A program made the position numbers and the translations under genes. From Opitutaceae bacterium (GTDB lineage Bacteria > Verrucomicrobiota > Verrucomicrobiia > Opitutales > Opitutaceae), in assembly GCA_016715765.1 (NCBI GenBank), contig JADJZJ010000059.1, positions 1-64,000 on the forward strand: a stretch of DNA of 64,000 nucleotides, in the 5' to 3' direction. The notes under the pieces are model-generated. The model made no database searches and was not told the DNA's origin. It saw nothing but the letters and a program-made list of their open reading frames with translations. Shown in pieces: positions 23,177 through 33,995 of the stretch. The stretch's first letter is position 1. Every line of letters begins with the position of its first letter.

Positions 23177-24352
23177 ATGAAAATTACCGCCGTCACCTGT
23201 CACCTGTGCTGCTCCACCACCTCCTTGGGTGATGCCATCGGCTCGGCCATCGTGCGCGTCGAGACCGATGAAGGCGTGTGCGGTCATGGGGAGCCGCTGA
23301 TGGGCATGTTCTGCGGCGAGGCGGCGCTGGCGTTGGTGAACTACCATGCGCCGCTGCTCATCGGACGGGACCCGCTGCAGCGCGGTCCCCTCTGGCAGCG
23401 GATGTGGGATTCGAGCGTCTGGTGGGGGCGCAGCGGGGCGAACGTGAGCGTGATGGGCGGCATCGCCAACGCGCTCTGGGACATCGAGGGCAAGGTGGCC
23501 GGCCAGCCCTGTCACCGGCTGCTGCGAGCCGACGCGCCGGCATCGATCCCGGTGTATGCCAGCCTCGGACCCGCGCCTGCGGTCGCGGAGGTGCCGGCGC
23601 TCGTGGCGCGGCTGCGGTCGAGGAATTTCACCGCGGCGAAGATCGGTCCGTTTTTTCGAAAAGCGGGCGGCGGAATCGCCGGCCCCAAGGGCGCGGACTT
23701 GCGGGCGGCGATGCAACCGGTGCTCGTCGCGCTCCAGCGCGAGGGTGGTCCGGACTTCGGTATCATGGCGGACGGGCACATGGGCGGCGTGCCGGATCCC
23801 TTCACGCGGGAGGAGGCGTTGGACTTCGCGCAGCTGCTGGCGGACCACGACTGCCGGTTCTTCGAGGAGCCCCTGAGCTACCTGGATCCTGGCGGCTATG
23901 CCTGGTTGCGCGAGCGGACCAAGGTGCGGATCGCAGGGGGCGAGAGCCTGAGCCTGCGGCGGGGCTTCGAGGAATTTGTGCGGCAGGGCGCCCTGGATGT
24001 GCTCCAGCCGGATGCGAACTTCGTGGGCGGCGTGGATCAGTTCACGGCGGTGGCCGCGCTGGCCGACGCGCACGGTCTGGCAGTGATTCCGCATGCGTGG
24101 AGCGCGGGACCGGGGGTCATGGCCAATCTGCACCTGTCCTTTGGCTGCCCACGCGTGGAAATGCTGGAGATGGGCCAGCACCTGACCGAGCTGCAGCGGG
24201 CGACGTTCACGGATCCGCCCCGGGTCGAAAACGGCCGGCTGCTGGCGCCGACCCGGCCGGGACTCGGCATCGAATTCACGCCGGAGATCGCGCGCAGGTT
24301 TCCCTTTCCCCCGGGACTGGCTGAGCGCGCGTCGGGACTGATGCAGGCGTGA
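23177..24352 (+). CDS. Mandelate racemase / muconate lactonizing-like enzyme
   Basis: A 391-residue enolase-superfamily protein with N-terminal capping domain MKITAVTCHLCCSTTSLGD and a TIM barrel. The barrel has Lys in NFTAAKIGPFF, acidic metal ligands in MADGHMGG, FFEEPLSYLD and AGGESLSLRRGFEEF, and His in IPHAWSAGPG as acid/base. This points to sugar-acid dehydratase or racemase chemistry. With PhyH and a hydroxyacid dehydrogenase under an AraC regulator, a catabolic role is likely. ATG 23177 is used instead of the earlier non-ATG start. Confidence 0.9.
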   Translation: MKITAVTCHLCCSTTSLGDAIGSAIVRVETDEGVCGHGEPLMGMFCGEAALALVNYHAPLLIGRDPLQRGPLWQRMWDSSVWWGRSGANVSVMGGIANALWDIEGKVAGQPCHRLLRADAPASIPVYASLGPAPAVAEVPALVARLRSRNFTAAKIGPFFRKAGGGIAGPKGADLRAAMQPVLVALQREGGPDFGIMADGHMGGVPDPFTREEALDFAQLLADHDCRFFEEPLSYLDPGGYAWLRERTKVRIAGGESLSLRRGFEEFVRQGALDVLQPDANFVGGVDQFTAVAALADAHGLAVIPHAWSAGPGVMANLHLSFGCPRVEMLEMGQHLTELQRATFTDPPRVENGRLLAPTRPGLGIEFTPEIARRFPFPPGLAERASGLMQA

Positions 24353-24663
24353 GGTGAATCGGATTCAGCGCCGGATCGCCGGCAGCACGGTGCCGACGAG
24401 AATCATCGCCGCGCCTATATCGCGATGTGTTCGGCGTATGAGAGACTGCGCGCAGCGAGGAAGTGAGTATTTGTTGCAGGGAACCCCAAACAGTCTCACG
24501 CGGAGACGCGGAGAACGCAGAGAATACTTTCAACTACTCCGCGTACTCCGCGTCTCCGCGTGAAAAAAGTGGTTTACATGGCGGGGTTCGGAGACCCCGC
24601 CCTACATCGGATTCAGCGCCGCACTGCCGGCAGCACGGTGCCGACGAGGATCATCGCCGCGCC
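24353..24663. repeat. Chimeric duplication between enolase-like and EamA genes
   Basis: The 58-base end of the EamA gene plus flank (24606-24663) is repeated at 24358-24415 with about four mismatches. Between the copies lie a fragment matching the 3' coding end of the PhyH gene (24408-24455, compare 21781-21825) and a copy of its downstream palindromic element (24474-24605, compare 21902-22031). The composition shows a copy-and-join event. Confidence 0.8.
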
Positions 24664-25497
24664 GACCATTTCGTAGGCGGCAAACTGTTCGCTGAAGAAA
24701 ACCACGCCGCCCACGGCGATGCCGAGAGGCACGAGGATTTGCATGAGGGAACCTTCCCCGACGGGCAGGTCGCGGAAGGCGCGGGTCATGGTGATCTGGC
24801 CGATGGCCGCACTGAGGGCCGCAATCAACATCAGCCCCCAGGCCAGTGGCGGGTGGGGCGCCCAGCTTAGCAGGGCGGGAACGAGGGAAAGGAGCAGACC
24901 GTACACGCATTGCGCGGCGAAGATCGTGGAGGTGTGTTCGCCCTCGGCATGGAGCTGCCGGATGGTGACCACGATGTAGGCCGAGCCGAAGGCGACGGCG
25001 ATGGCCAGCAGATCGTAGGGACTCACTTGGGCGCCGGCGGCAAAGACGTTGGTGATCAGGGCCAGTCCCGCGAGCGCCAGCAAGCCGCCCGCGGCGAGCA
25101 GCAGCCGGAAACGCTCGTGGAGCATGACCACGGCCAGCAGGGCCCCCAGCACCACGTAGGTGTTGTTGATGAAGGTCGCCCGGCCGGCGCCCAGGTGCAC
25201 GACGCTCAGATAATAGCCGTAGACGCCGAGCGAACCGATCACGCCGCGGGAGATGAGCCGGCGGTTGCGGTAGAGATTGCGCGGCTGGAACGCGTCCTTG
25301 CCCACCCGGTAAATCGCCATGATCAGCGCCAGGCCGACGACAAAACGCACGGAGGCCAGCAGCCAGACGTCCACGGCCTGCACGGCGCCCAGGGCGCGGA
25401 TCAGGAGGGCGTTCGCGGTGAAGCACAGCGCCGAGACCAGCATGAGCATGACCCCGCGGAAATGCTGCGACGATGGATTGGAGGCCGGGATGGACAC
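24613..25497 (-). CDS. EamA/DMT-family transporter
   Basis: A 294-residue protein with ten hydrophobic helices in two EamA halves (LVSALCFTANALLIRALG, FINNTYVVLGALLAVVMLHE, then LLAIAVAFGSAYIVV, GQITMTRAFRDLPVGEG and VVFFSEQFAAYEMVGAAMIL). It is a drug/metabolite exporter-type carrier of the inner membrane. I start it at GTG 25497 (SIPASNPSSQHFRG…); the longer ATG frame adds 47 Cys-rich, unlikely residues. Its 3' end is duplicated 250 bases downstream. Confidence 0.85.
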   Translation of the reverse strand: MSIPASNPSSQHFRGVMLMLVSALCFTANALLIRALGAVQAVDVWLLASVRFVVGLALIMAIYRVGKDAFQPRNLYRNRRLISRGVIGSLGVYGYYLSVVHLGAGRATFINNTYVVLGALLAVVMLHERFRLLLAAGGLLALAGLALITNVFAAGAQVSPYDLLAIAVAFGSAYIVVTIRQLHAEGEHTSTIFAAQCVYGLLLSLVPALLSWAPHPPLAWGLMLIAALSAAIGQITMTRAFRDLPVGEGSLMQILVPLGIAVGGVVFFSEQFAAYEMVGAAMILVGTVLPAVRR

Positions 25498-25606
25498 CCC
25501 AGCACTCCGGGCCAACCCAGGGCAATCGTCAACGCAGGTTGCGTGCATTGGTTCGACAGGGATGGCGGTGACATCGAATATGAACCAGCATATGCAGACT
25601 GAGCCG

Positions 25607-25802
25607 GAACAATTCATTGGGAAACCACAGATAGACACAGATGAACACAGATCAGAAAGAATTCAAAGGCTTGTCTCTCGGTCACACCTCTGGCGATCTT
25701 TGCAATGAGGCGAATCTGCCTCCCGGTTGCGGCAGAGCCCTCGCTGCCTGCCTTATCACTCCGTGCCTAGCTGAGGGGTACATCTGTGGTTCAACTGCAT
25801 GA
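25607..25802. repeat. ACCACAGAT…ATCTGTGGT boundary repeat
   Basis: The left edge GAACAATTCATTGGGAAACC (25607 on, followed by ACAGATAGACACAGATG) and the right edge CATCTGTGGTTCAACTGCAT (25781-25800) recur almost exactly at 59870 and 59993-60012. The MFS start codon lies at the right edge. Nothing else is visible in 25498-25798. Confidence 0.7.
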
Positions 25803-27199
25803 GTCCGACTGAATCAGATCCTTCGCTCCGGCGGTCGGCGCTCATGGTGGCGACGATGGCCTCATTGCTCACGCCGTTCCTGGGCTCATCGGTCAATGTC
25901 GCCCTGCCGGCGATCGGCACGACGTTGCAGATGGATTCAGTGCAACTGAGCTGGGTGGCCACGGCCTTTTTGGTGACGTCGGCGGTGTGCCTGATCCCGT
26001 TCGGGCGGCTGGCGGACATGGTCGGGCGACGGCGGGTCTTCCTCGCGGGCATGACGGTTTTCACGCTCTCCGCCGTGGGCTGTGCGCTGGCCGGCAGTGC
26101 GGCGGTGCTGATCGGGTGCCGCGTGCTGCAGGGCGTGGGGGCGGCGATGATCTTCAGCACCGGACTCGCGATCCTGACCTCGGTCTATCCGGTGGAGGAG
26201 CGCGGCCGGGTGATCGGGATCAATACCGCGGCAGTCTATCTCGGACTTTCAATCGGACCGGTGGCCGGCGGGTTTCTGACCCAGCATTGGGGCTGGCGGA
26301 GCGTATTCCTGGCCTGCGTGCCGTTCGGACTGGCCACGTTGCTGGTGGCGTGGCGGGGATTGAAAGGGGAGTGGACCGGGGGAACGGGTGGACGATTTGA
26401 CGGGCTCGGCAGCGCGCTGTACGGGCTGGCCTTGGTGGCGGTGATGCTGGGACTGTCGGCCTTGCCCGGACCCATGGGACTGGTGCTCGTGGCCGCGGGA
26501 GCGGGGACGTTTGCATTGCTCGTGGCCTGGGAGCGACGCGTGACGCATCCCGTGCTCGACGTGACCCTGCTGGCGCGCAACGCGGTGTTCGCCCGGTCCA
26601 ATCTCGCCGCGCTGATCAACTACAGCGCGACCTTTGCGGTGACCTTTCTGCTGAGCCTTTACCTGCAATACGTGCGCGGACTCGACCCCGGCCGGGCGGG
26701 GCTGGTCCTGCTCACCCAGTCGGTGATGATGACTCTGATGAGTCCGCTTGCCGGTTGGTGGTCCGACCGGGTTGAACCCCGCATCGTGGCCTCGGCGGGC
26801 ATGGGCCTGACGGTGGCGGGTCTGGTGGGTTTCGGATTTTTGGGCGCGGACACGCCGATGGCATACATCATCGGCACGTTGCTCGTGCTCGGAGCGGGGT
26901 TCGGACTTTTTTCGTCACCCAACACCAACGCCGTCATGAGTGCGGTCGGGAGAAAGGACCAGGGGGTTGCCTCGGCGACCCTCGGCACCATGCGCCTGCT
27001 GGGCCAGACCATGAGCATGGGCATTGCGGCCGCGGTGCTGGCGGCATTCGTGGGGCGGGCGCCGATCACGCCGGCGGTGCACGGGCAGTTCCTCGCGGCG
27101 ATGCGCATGGCCTTCGCGATCTCGGCCGCGCTCTGCGTGGTGGGGGTCTTTGCCTCGCTGACGCGGGGGAATGTGCGGCCGGCGGGGGTTAAGGTGTAG
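25799..27199 (+). CDS. MFS multidrug exporter, DHA2 (EmrB/QacA) type
   Basis: A 466-residue transporter with about 13-14 hydrophobic segments. It has LSWVATAFLVTSAVCLIPFG, the loop 2-3 motif GRLADMVGRRRVFLAG, and motif C in helix 5 (LGLSIGPVAGGFLTQHWGWR, conserved in drug:H+ antiporters). It starts inside the edge of one repeat (ATG in CAACTGCATGA) and its stop TAG is the first part of a GTAGGGCGGGG palindrome at 27195. Substrate is not predictable. No regulator is adjacent. Confidence 0.9.
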   Translation: MSPTESDPSLRRSALMVATMASLLTPFLGSSVNVALPAIGTTLQMDSVQLSWVATAFLVTSAVCLIPFGRLADMVGRRRVFLAGMTVFTLSAVGCALAGSAAVLIGCRVLQGVGAAMIFSTGLAILTSVYPVEERGRVIGINTAAVYLGLSIGPVAGGFLTQHWGWRSVFLACVPFGLATLLVAWRGLKGEWTGGTGGRFDGLGSALYGLALVAVMLGLSALPGPMGLVLVAAGAGTFALLVAWERRVTHPVLDVTLLARNAVFARSNLAALINYSATFAVTFLLSLYLQYVRGLDPGRAGLVLLTQSVMMTLMSPLAGWWSDRVEPRIVASAGMGLTVAGLVGFGFLGADTPMAYIIGTLLVLGAGFGLFSSPNTNAVMSAVGRKDQGVASATLGTMRLLGQTMSMGIAAAVLAAFVGRAPITPAVHGQFLAAMRMAFAISAALCVVGVFASLTRGNVRPAGVKV

Positions 27200-27395
27200 G
27201 GCGGGGATTCCGATGTCCTCCGCCGTCATCATCCCCAGCTAGAATCCGATCTTTCTCGTTCTCTTAATCTTTCTCTTTCTCGGGCTTTGGGAATTGGCGA
27301 GAGATGCGACCTGACGAAAGAGAAAGATAAAGAGGAAAGAGAAAGATAGTGATTAGTGCGTAGGAACAAAGGGCGGGTCACAGACGCCGCCCTAC
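27195..27395. repeat. Composite REP unit after the MFS gene
   Basis: It starts GTAGGGCGGGGATTCC, which provides the MFS stop codon. The pyrimidine block CTTTCTCGTTCTCTTAATC and the purine block GAAAGAGAAAGATAAAG follow. It ends GGGCGGGTCACAGACGCCGC-CCTAC beside the lpd stop. Confidence 0.8.
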
Positions 27396-27396
27396 T

Positions 27397-28793
<1,397 letters not shown>

Positions 28794-28897
28794 GGAGGAA
28801 GCGGGTGAGGGGCTAGCGGATGAGTGCGAAGTGCGAGGAGTGGAGGAAGCGATGCTCGATGACCCTTTCCCTCACTACTGCCAGATTCAGATGCCAA

Positions 28898-30106
<1,209 letters not shown>

Positions 30107-30165
30107 GGGAGGGAAGTCGGGAGTGAAGGAGAGCGGTGGGGAGGTGAGCAGGAAATGCTCGACCG

Positions 30166-32985
30166 CTACCCACTGCACTTCGAAAAGTCATTAAAGGCAT
30201 CCTTGAGCAAGGCGGCGAGTTCGTGGCGGTGGAGGGCGAGAGAGCCGACGGCGGGGGAGGCGGAGGCGTCGCGGCCGGCGTAGGCGGCCTTGCGACCGAA
30301 GATGTCCTCGAGGTGCGGGGCGATGAAACTCCAGGCGCCCATGTTCTGCGATTCCTCCTGGCACCAGATGAGCTTGGCGGCGCCGTATTTCTTCGCGATC
30401 TCGGCGAGGCGCTTGCGGTGCAGGGGATAGAGCTGCTCGAGTCGGACGATGGCGGTGCCGGGCTGTTTTTGGCGCGCGCGGTAGTCGATGAGGTCGTAGT
30501 AGACCTTGCCGGAGCAGAGGATGAGACGGTCCGGTGCCGCGTGGCCGGCGGGGAACGGGGCGCGGGTGGTGCCGGTGGTCGTGACGTGGGTGGGATCGTC
30601 GATGATTTCCTGGAAGGCGCCACCGGTGAACTCCTCGAGCCGCGACACGGCGGCCGGGTGGCGCAGGAGGGACTTGGGCGACATGACGATGAGCGGCTTC
30701 TTGACGTCGCGCTTCACCTGGCGCCGGAGGGCGTGGAAGAAATTTGCCGGGGTGGTGATGTTCGCGACCTGCATGTTGTCCTCGGCGCAGAGCTGGAGGA
30801 AACGTTCGAGGCGGGCGGACGAGTGTTCCGGCCCCTGGCCTTCGTAGCCGTGCGGGAGGAGCAGGGTGAGGCCGCTGGTGCGCTGCCACTTGGATTCGCC
30901 GGCGGCGAGGAACTGGTCGATGACGACCTGCGCGCCGTTGGCGAAGTCGCCGAATTGCGCCTCCCAGATGCAGAGCATGTTGGGGTAGTCGAGGGAGTAC
31001 CCGTAGTCGAAGGCGAGCACGGCGGCCTCGGAGAGCAGGGAATTGTAGACGCAGAACTGCGCCTGGTCGGCGGCGAGGTGCTTCAGGGGGGCGTACGTCT
31101 CGCCGGTTTCCATGTCGTGCAGGACGGCATGGCGGTGGCTGAAGGTGCCGCGCTCGCAATCCTGACCGCTCAGGCGGATGGGAATGCGCTCCACGACGAG
31201 AGACCCGAAGGCGAGCGCCTCGGCAAAGCCCCAGTCGATCGGCCCGCCCTCGCGGTGGGCCTTGGCGCGGGCGTCGAGGAAGCGCCTGATCTTCGGGTTG
31301 GGCTTGAAGGTGTCGGGCAGGACGGTGAGGCCTTGGACAATCCGATCCAGCGTGGCGGCGGGCACCCCGGTCGGCACGGGCTTGAAGTGGAAGTCGGGCT
31401 GGAAGACGGCCGTGGAGCCTTCGAATTTCTTCGCCTCGGCGGTGGCGGAGCGGCGGGCGGACTTCGCGGATTCGGCGGCGCGGGCCTGCTCCAGGTGGCG
31501 TTCGAGGGTGGCGGTGTATTCCGCCCGGATGGCCTCGGATTCGGCGGCGGTGATGGTGCCGTCGGCGACCAGCTTGCGGCTGAGCACCTCGGAGACCGGC
31601 GGATGTTTCGCGATCTTGCGGTAAAGGAGCGGCTGGGTGAAGGCGGGTTCGTCGGTCTCGTTGTGGCCGTGCTTGCGGTAGCAGACCATGTCGATGACGA
31701 CGTCGCGCTGAAACTTGACGCGGAATTCGAGGGCGAGGCGGGCGATGTGGCAGACGGCCTCGGGGTCGTCGCCGTTCACGTGGAAGATCGGCGCCTCGAT
31801 CATCTTGGCCACGTCGGTGCAGTACAGGGTCGAGCGCGCGTCCCGGGGAAGGGTGGTGAAGCCGATCAGGTTGTTGACGACGATGTGCAGCGTGCCGCCG
31901 GTCTTGTAACCCGGCAGTTGGGAAAAGTTCAGGGTCTCGGCCACGACGCCCTGGCCCGCAAAGGCGGCGTCGCCGTGGATCAGCAGCGGCAGCACGCGAT
32001 GGCGCTGGCCGGTGGCGCCGCGGATGCGCTGGCGGGCGCGGGCCTTGCCTTCGACGACCGGGTTGACGATCTCGAGATGGGAGGGATTGGCGGCGAGACG
32101 GACCTCGACCTTGTGGCCGGAGGCGGTGTCGAGCACGACCTCGTAGCCGAGGTGGTATTTCACGTCGCCGTCGCCGCCGACGGTGTCGGGGATGTAGTTT
32201 TCGGAGAACTGCTCGAAGAGCTCGTCGAAGTTCTTCCGCATCACGCTCGTGAGGATGTTGAGCCGGCCGCGGTGGGCCATGCCCATGTCGACTTCCTCGA
32301 CGCCCTGGTCGGGGCAGTGCTCGATGATCGCGTCGACCGCGGCGATCATGGTTTCACCGCCTTCGAGGGAGAAGCGCTTCTGGCCGACGTACTTGGTATG
32401 GAGGAAGCGCTCCAGCAATTCCGCCTTGTGGACGCGGCGCAGGATGCGGATGCGCTCGGCCTTGGAGAATTCCGGCTGGTTGCGGGTGGATTCCATCCGC
32501 TCCTGCAGCCAGGTCCGGACCTCGACGTCCTGGATGTGGGTGTACTCGACGCCGATGCGGTCGCAGTAGGTGAGGCGGAGCGAGATGAGGATGTCGCGCA
32601 GCTTCATCTGGCCGCCGCCGAGGTAGGTGCCGACGTCGAAACTGGTGTCGAGATCGTCCTCGCCGAGGGAGAATTGGGCGAGGCTGAGCTTGGGGTGGGG
32701 AGGCGGCGGATCGCTGAGCGGATCGACGTGGGCCTCGATGTGTCCGAGGGCGCGGTAGGTCGCGATGAGGTAGTGGACGTGCGACTGCTTCAGGCTGTCG
32801 ATGATCGAGACGCCGGCATCGGCGAGGGCGGGGGCGGTCAGGGAGCCGCCGCCATTTCCGAGGGTGAACCCCTGGAAAAATGCGCGCCACGTCGGATCGA
32901 CCGAGTCAGGATTGGCCTGCCACGCCTGGTAGGCCGCCTCGATGACGGCCGCATTGGCATGGTTGGGTAACGAAAAGCTGCTCAT
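30166..32985 (-). CDS. sucA: 2-oxoglutarate dehydrogenase E1
   Basis: A 939-residue thiamine-dependent E1 that decarboxylates 2-oxoglutarate and passes succinyl to E2. It opens with the short N-terminal E2-binding helix (NAAVIEAAYQAWQANPDSVD). It has GMAHRGRLNILTSVM, the TPP motif IHGDAAFAGQGVVAETLN…VVNNLIGFTT, VCYRKHGHNETDEPAFTQPL and the C-terminal QEESQNMGAWSFI. Length is normal for the single-chain type. It leads the sucA-odhB-lpd operon; 59 bases separate it from odhB. The upstream gap (32986-33176) shows nothing distinctive. Confidence 0.97.
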   Translation of the reverse strand: MSSFSLPNHANAAVIEAAYQAWQANPDSVDPTWRAFFQGFTLGNGGGSLTAPALADAGVSIIDSLKQSHVHYLIATYRALGHIEAHVDPLSDPPPPHPKLSLAQFSLGEDDLDTSFDVGTYLGGGQMKLRDILISLRLTYCDRIGVEYTHIQDVEVRTWLQERMESTRNQPEFSKAERIRILRRVHKAELLERFLHTKYVGQKRFSLEGGETMIAAVDAIIEHCPDQGVEEVDMGMAHRGRLNILTSVMRKNFDELFEQFSENYIPDTVGGDGDVKYHLGYEVVLDTASGHKVEVRLAANPSHLEIVNPVVEGKARARQRIRGATGQRHRVLPLLIHGDAAFAGQGVVAETLNFSQLPGYKTGGTLHIVVNNLIGFTTLPRDARSTLYCTDVAKMIEAPIFHVNGDDPEAVCHIARLALEFRVKFQRDVVIDMVCYRKHGHNETDEPAFTQPLLYRKIAKHPPVSEVLSRKLVADGTITAAESEAIRAEYTATLERHLEQARAAESAKSARRSATAEAKKFEGSTAVFQPDFHFKPVPTGVPAATLDRIVQGLTVLPDTFKPNPKIRRFLDARAKAHREGGPIDWGFAEALAFGSLVVERIPIRLSGQDCERGTFSHRHAVLHDMETGETYAPLKHLAADQAQFCVYNSLLSEAAVLAFDYGYSLDYPNMLCIWEAQFGDFANGAQVVIDQFLAAGESKWQRTSGLTLLLPHGYEGQGPEHSSARLERFLQLCAEDNMQVANITTPANFFHALRRQVKRDVKKPLIVMSPKSLLRHPAAVSRLEEFTGGAFQEIIDDPTHVTTTGTTRAPFPAGHAAPDRLILCSGKVYYDLIDYRARQKQPGTAIVRLEQLYPLHRKRLAEIAKKYGAAKLIWCQEESQNMGAWSFIAPHLEDIFGRKAAYAGRDASASPAVGSLALHRHELAALLKDAFNDFSKCSG

Positions 32986-33176
32986 GGGGGATTAGATTAA
33001 CTCACGGACACGATGAAGCTGGTGGAGGTCGGTTTGCTGGGCAGGCTATAAGGAAAAATTGTTTCACAACGCATCACGATAGGTGAGGGGACACAAGAGC
33101 GGGGCGAAAAGTGGGCGGAGGATTGCAAACGCGCTTAAGCTCCGTAGCAGAAGGGATAAGATTACTCATCACCGAT

Positions 33177-33419
33177 ATGGAGACCCAAATTAAAGTCGCC
33201 CTAATTTCGCTCCTCGAAGCCATCAAGCGCTCTGATGGACCGACCATTGCGCAGGAGATGGCGCGGCTGGATACTTTCCTGGAGCAGGGCAGGCTGACTC
33301 TGCATCCGCAACTGGTTCATTTCATGGAGAATAGGAGCTATGCGAAGGCGCTGATGTTTTTGGGCGGCGAGACCGACATTCCGGTCGGGGTCTGCGGGGG
33401 CAAGGCGGGGAGGAAGTGA
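33177..33419 (+). CDS. Small conserved-looking hypothetical protein
   Basis: An 80-residue mostly helical protein (METQIKVALISLLEAIKRSD, EMARLDTFLEQGRLTLHPQL, HFMENRSYAKALMFLGGE). Only one base separates its TGA from the GTG of the following yciH frame, so it is probably translated together with that factor. No transmembrane segment or metal motif is visible. I do not recognise the family. Confidence 0.65.
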   Translation: METQIKVALISLLEAIKRSDGPTIAQEMARLDTFLEQGRLTLHPQLVHFMENRSYAKALMFLGGETDIPVGVCGGKAGRK

Positions 33420-33426
33420 GGTGACC

Positions 33427-33836
33427 ATGAGTGGCAACGGCAAGGTGCCCACGGATGGCGGCCAGGGTTTGGGGCAGAATCCCTTTGCGGCCTTGAGTGC
33501 GGCCGGGTTGCCGGTGAAACCGTCGGTGGCGGGTCAGACTTCGATGCAACCGGGGTCGGCGACCCCGGCTAAAGTAAGGTACCGGCAAAGAATCGTGGGC
33601 GGGTGGACATCATTCGCAGCACGGCGGGACGCGGGGGGAAGACGGTCACGTTGGTGACCGGGTTCATGGGGATCGGTCTGCCGGAAAAGGAATCACTCGC
33701 GAAAAAAATGCGCGCGGCCTGTGGCTGTGGCGGCACGGTCAAGGATGGCAATATCGAGATCCAGGGTGATCAGCGCGAGACGGTGGCGCGGATTTTAAGC
33801 GAGGCGGGATTCCGGCCGGTGATGGCGGGCGGGTGA
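33427..33836 (+). pseudogene. yciH: SUI1/eIF1-like translation factor, frameshifted
   Basis: The N-terminal part (33427 on: GLGQNPFAALSAAGLPVKP) leads into …SATPAKV. The SUI1 domain then continues one frame back (33573-33836: KNRGRVDIIRSTAGRGGKTV, KMRAACGCGGTVKDGNIEIQ, GDQRETVARIL). Joined, it is a normal YciH/SUI1 protein of about 136 residues that tunes initiation fidelity. The break lies between 33565 and 33580, right at a palindrome CGGGGTCGGCGACCCCG (33551-33567) that belongs to the window's repeat families. Either a one-base error or a disabled gene. Confidence 0.75.
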
Positions 33837-33837
33837 T

Positions 33838-33995
33838 GTAGGGCGGGGTCTCCGAACCCCGCCTTTTGTGCACCCGCTGGAATCCAATCATTCTCGTTCT
33901 CGTAATCTTTCTCTTTCTCGTGCCTTGGAAATAATCGCACGATTGCGACCGAGGGCGGTCGCGCTCCCAGGCGGGGTTCGGAGACCCCGCCCTAC
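33838..33995. repeat. Composite REP unit between yciH and rlmN
   Basis: The unit begins GTAGGGCGGGGTCTCCGAAC and ends GGGTTCGGAGACCCCGCCC-TAC, with the pyrimidine tract TTCTCGTTCTCGTAATC and GCGACCGAGGGCGGTCGC inside. On the minus strand its end supplies the rlmN stop codon. Confidence 0.85.

Noticed and set aside
30223..32970. A 915-codon open frame on the plus strand
   Set aside because: It is the antisense shadow of sucA. The Gly/Val/Asp/Glu-rich translation has no domains and is typical of high-GC antisense frames.
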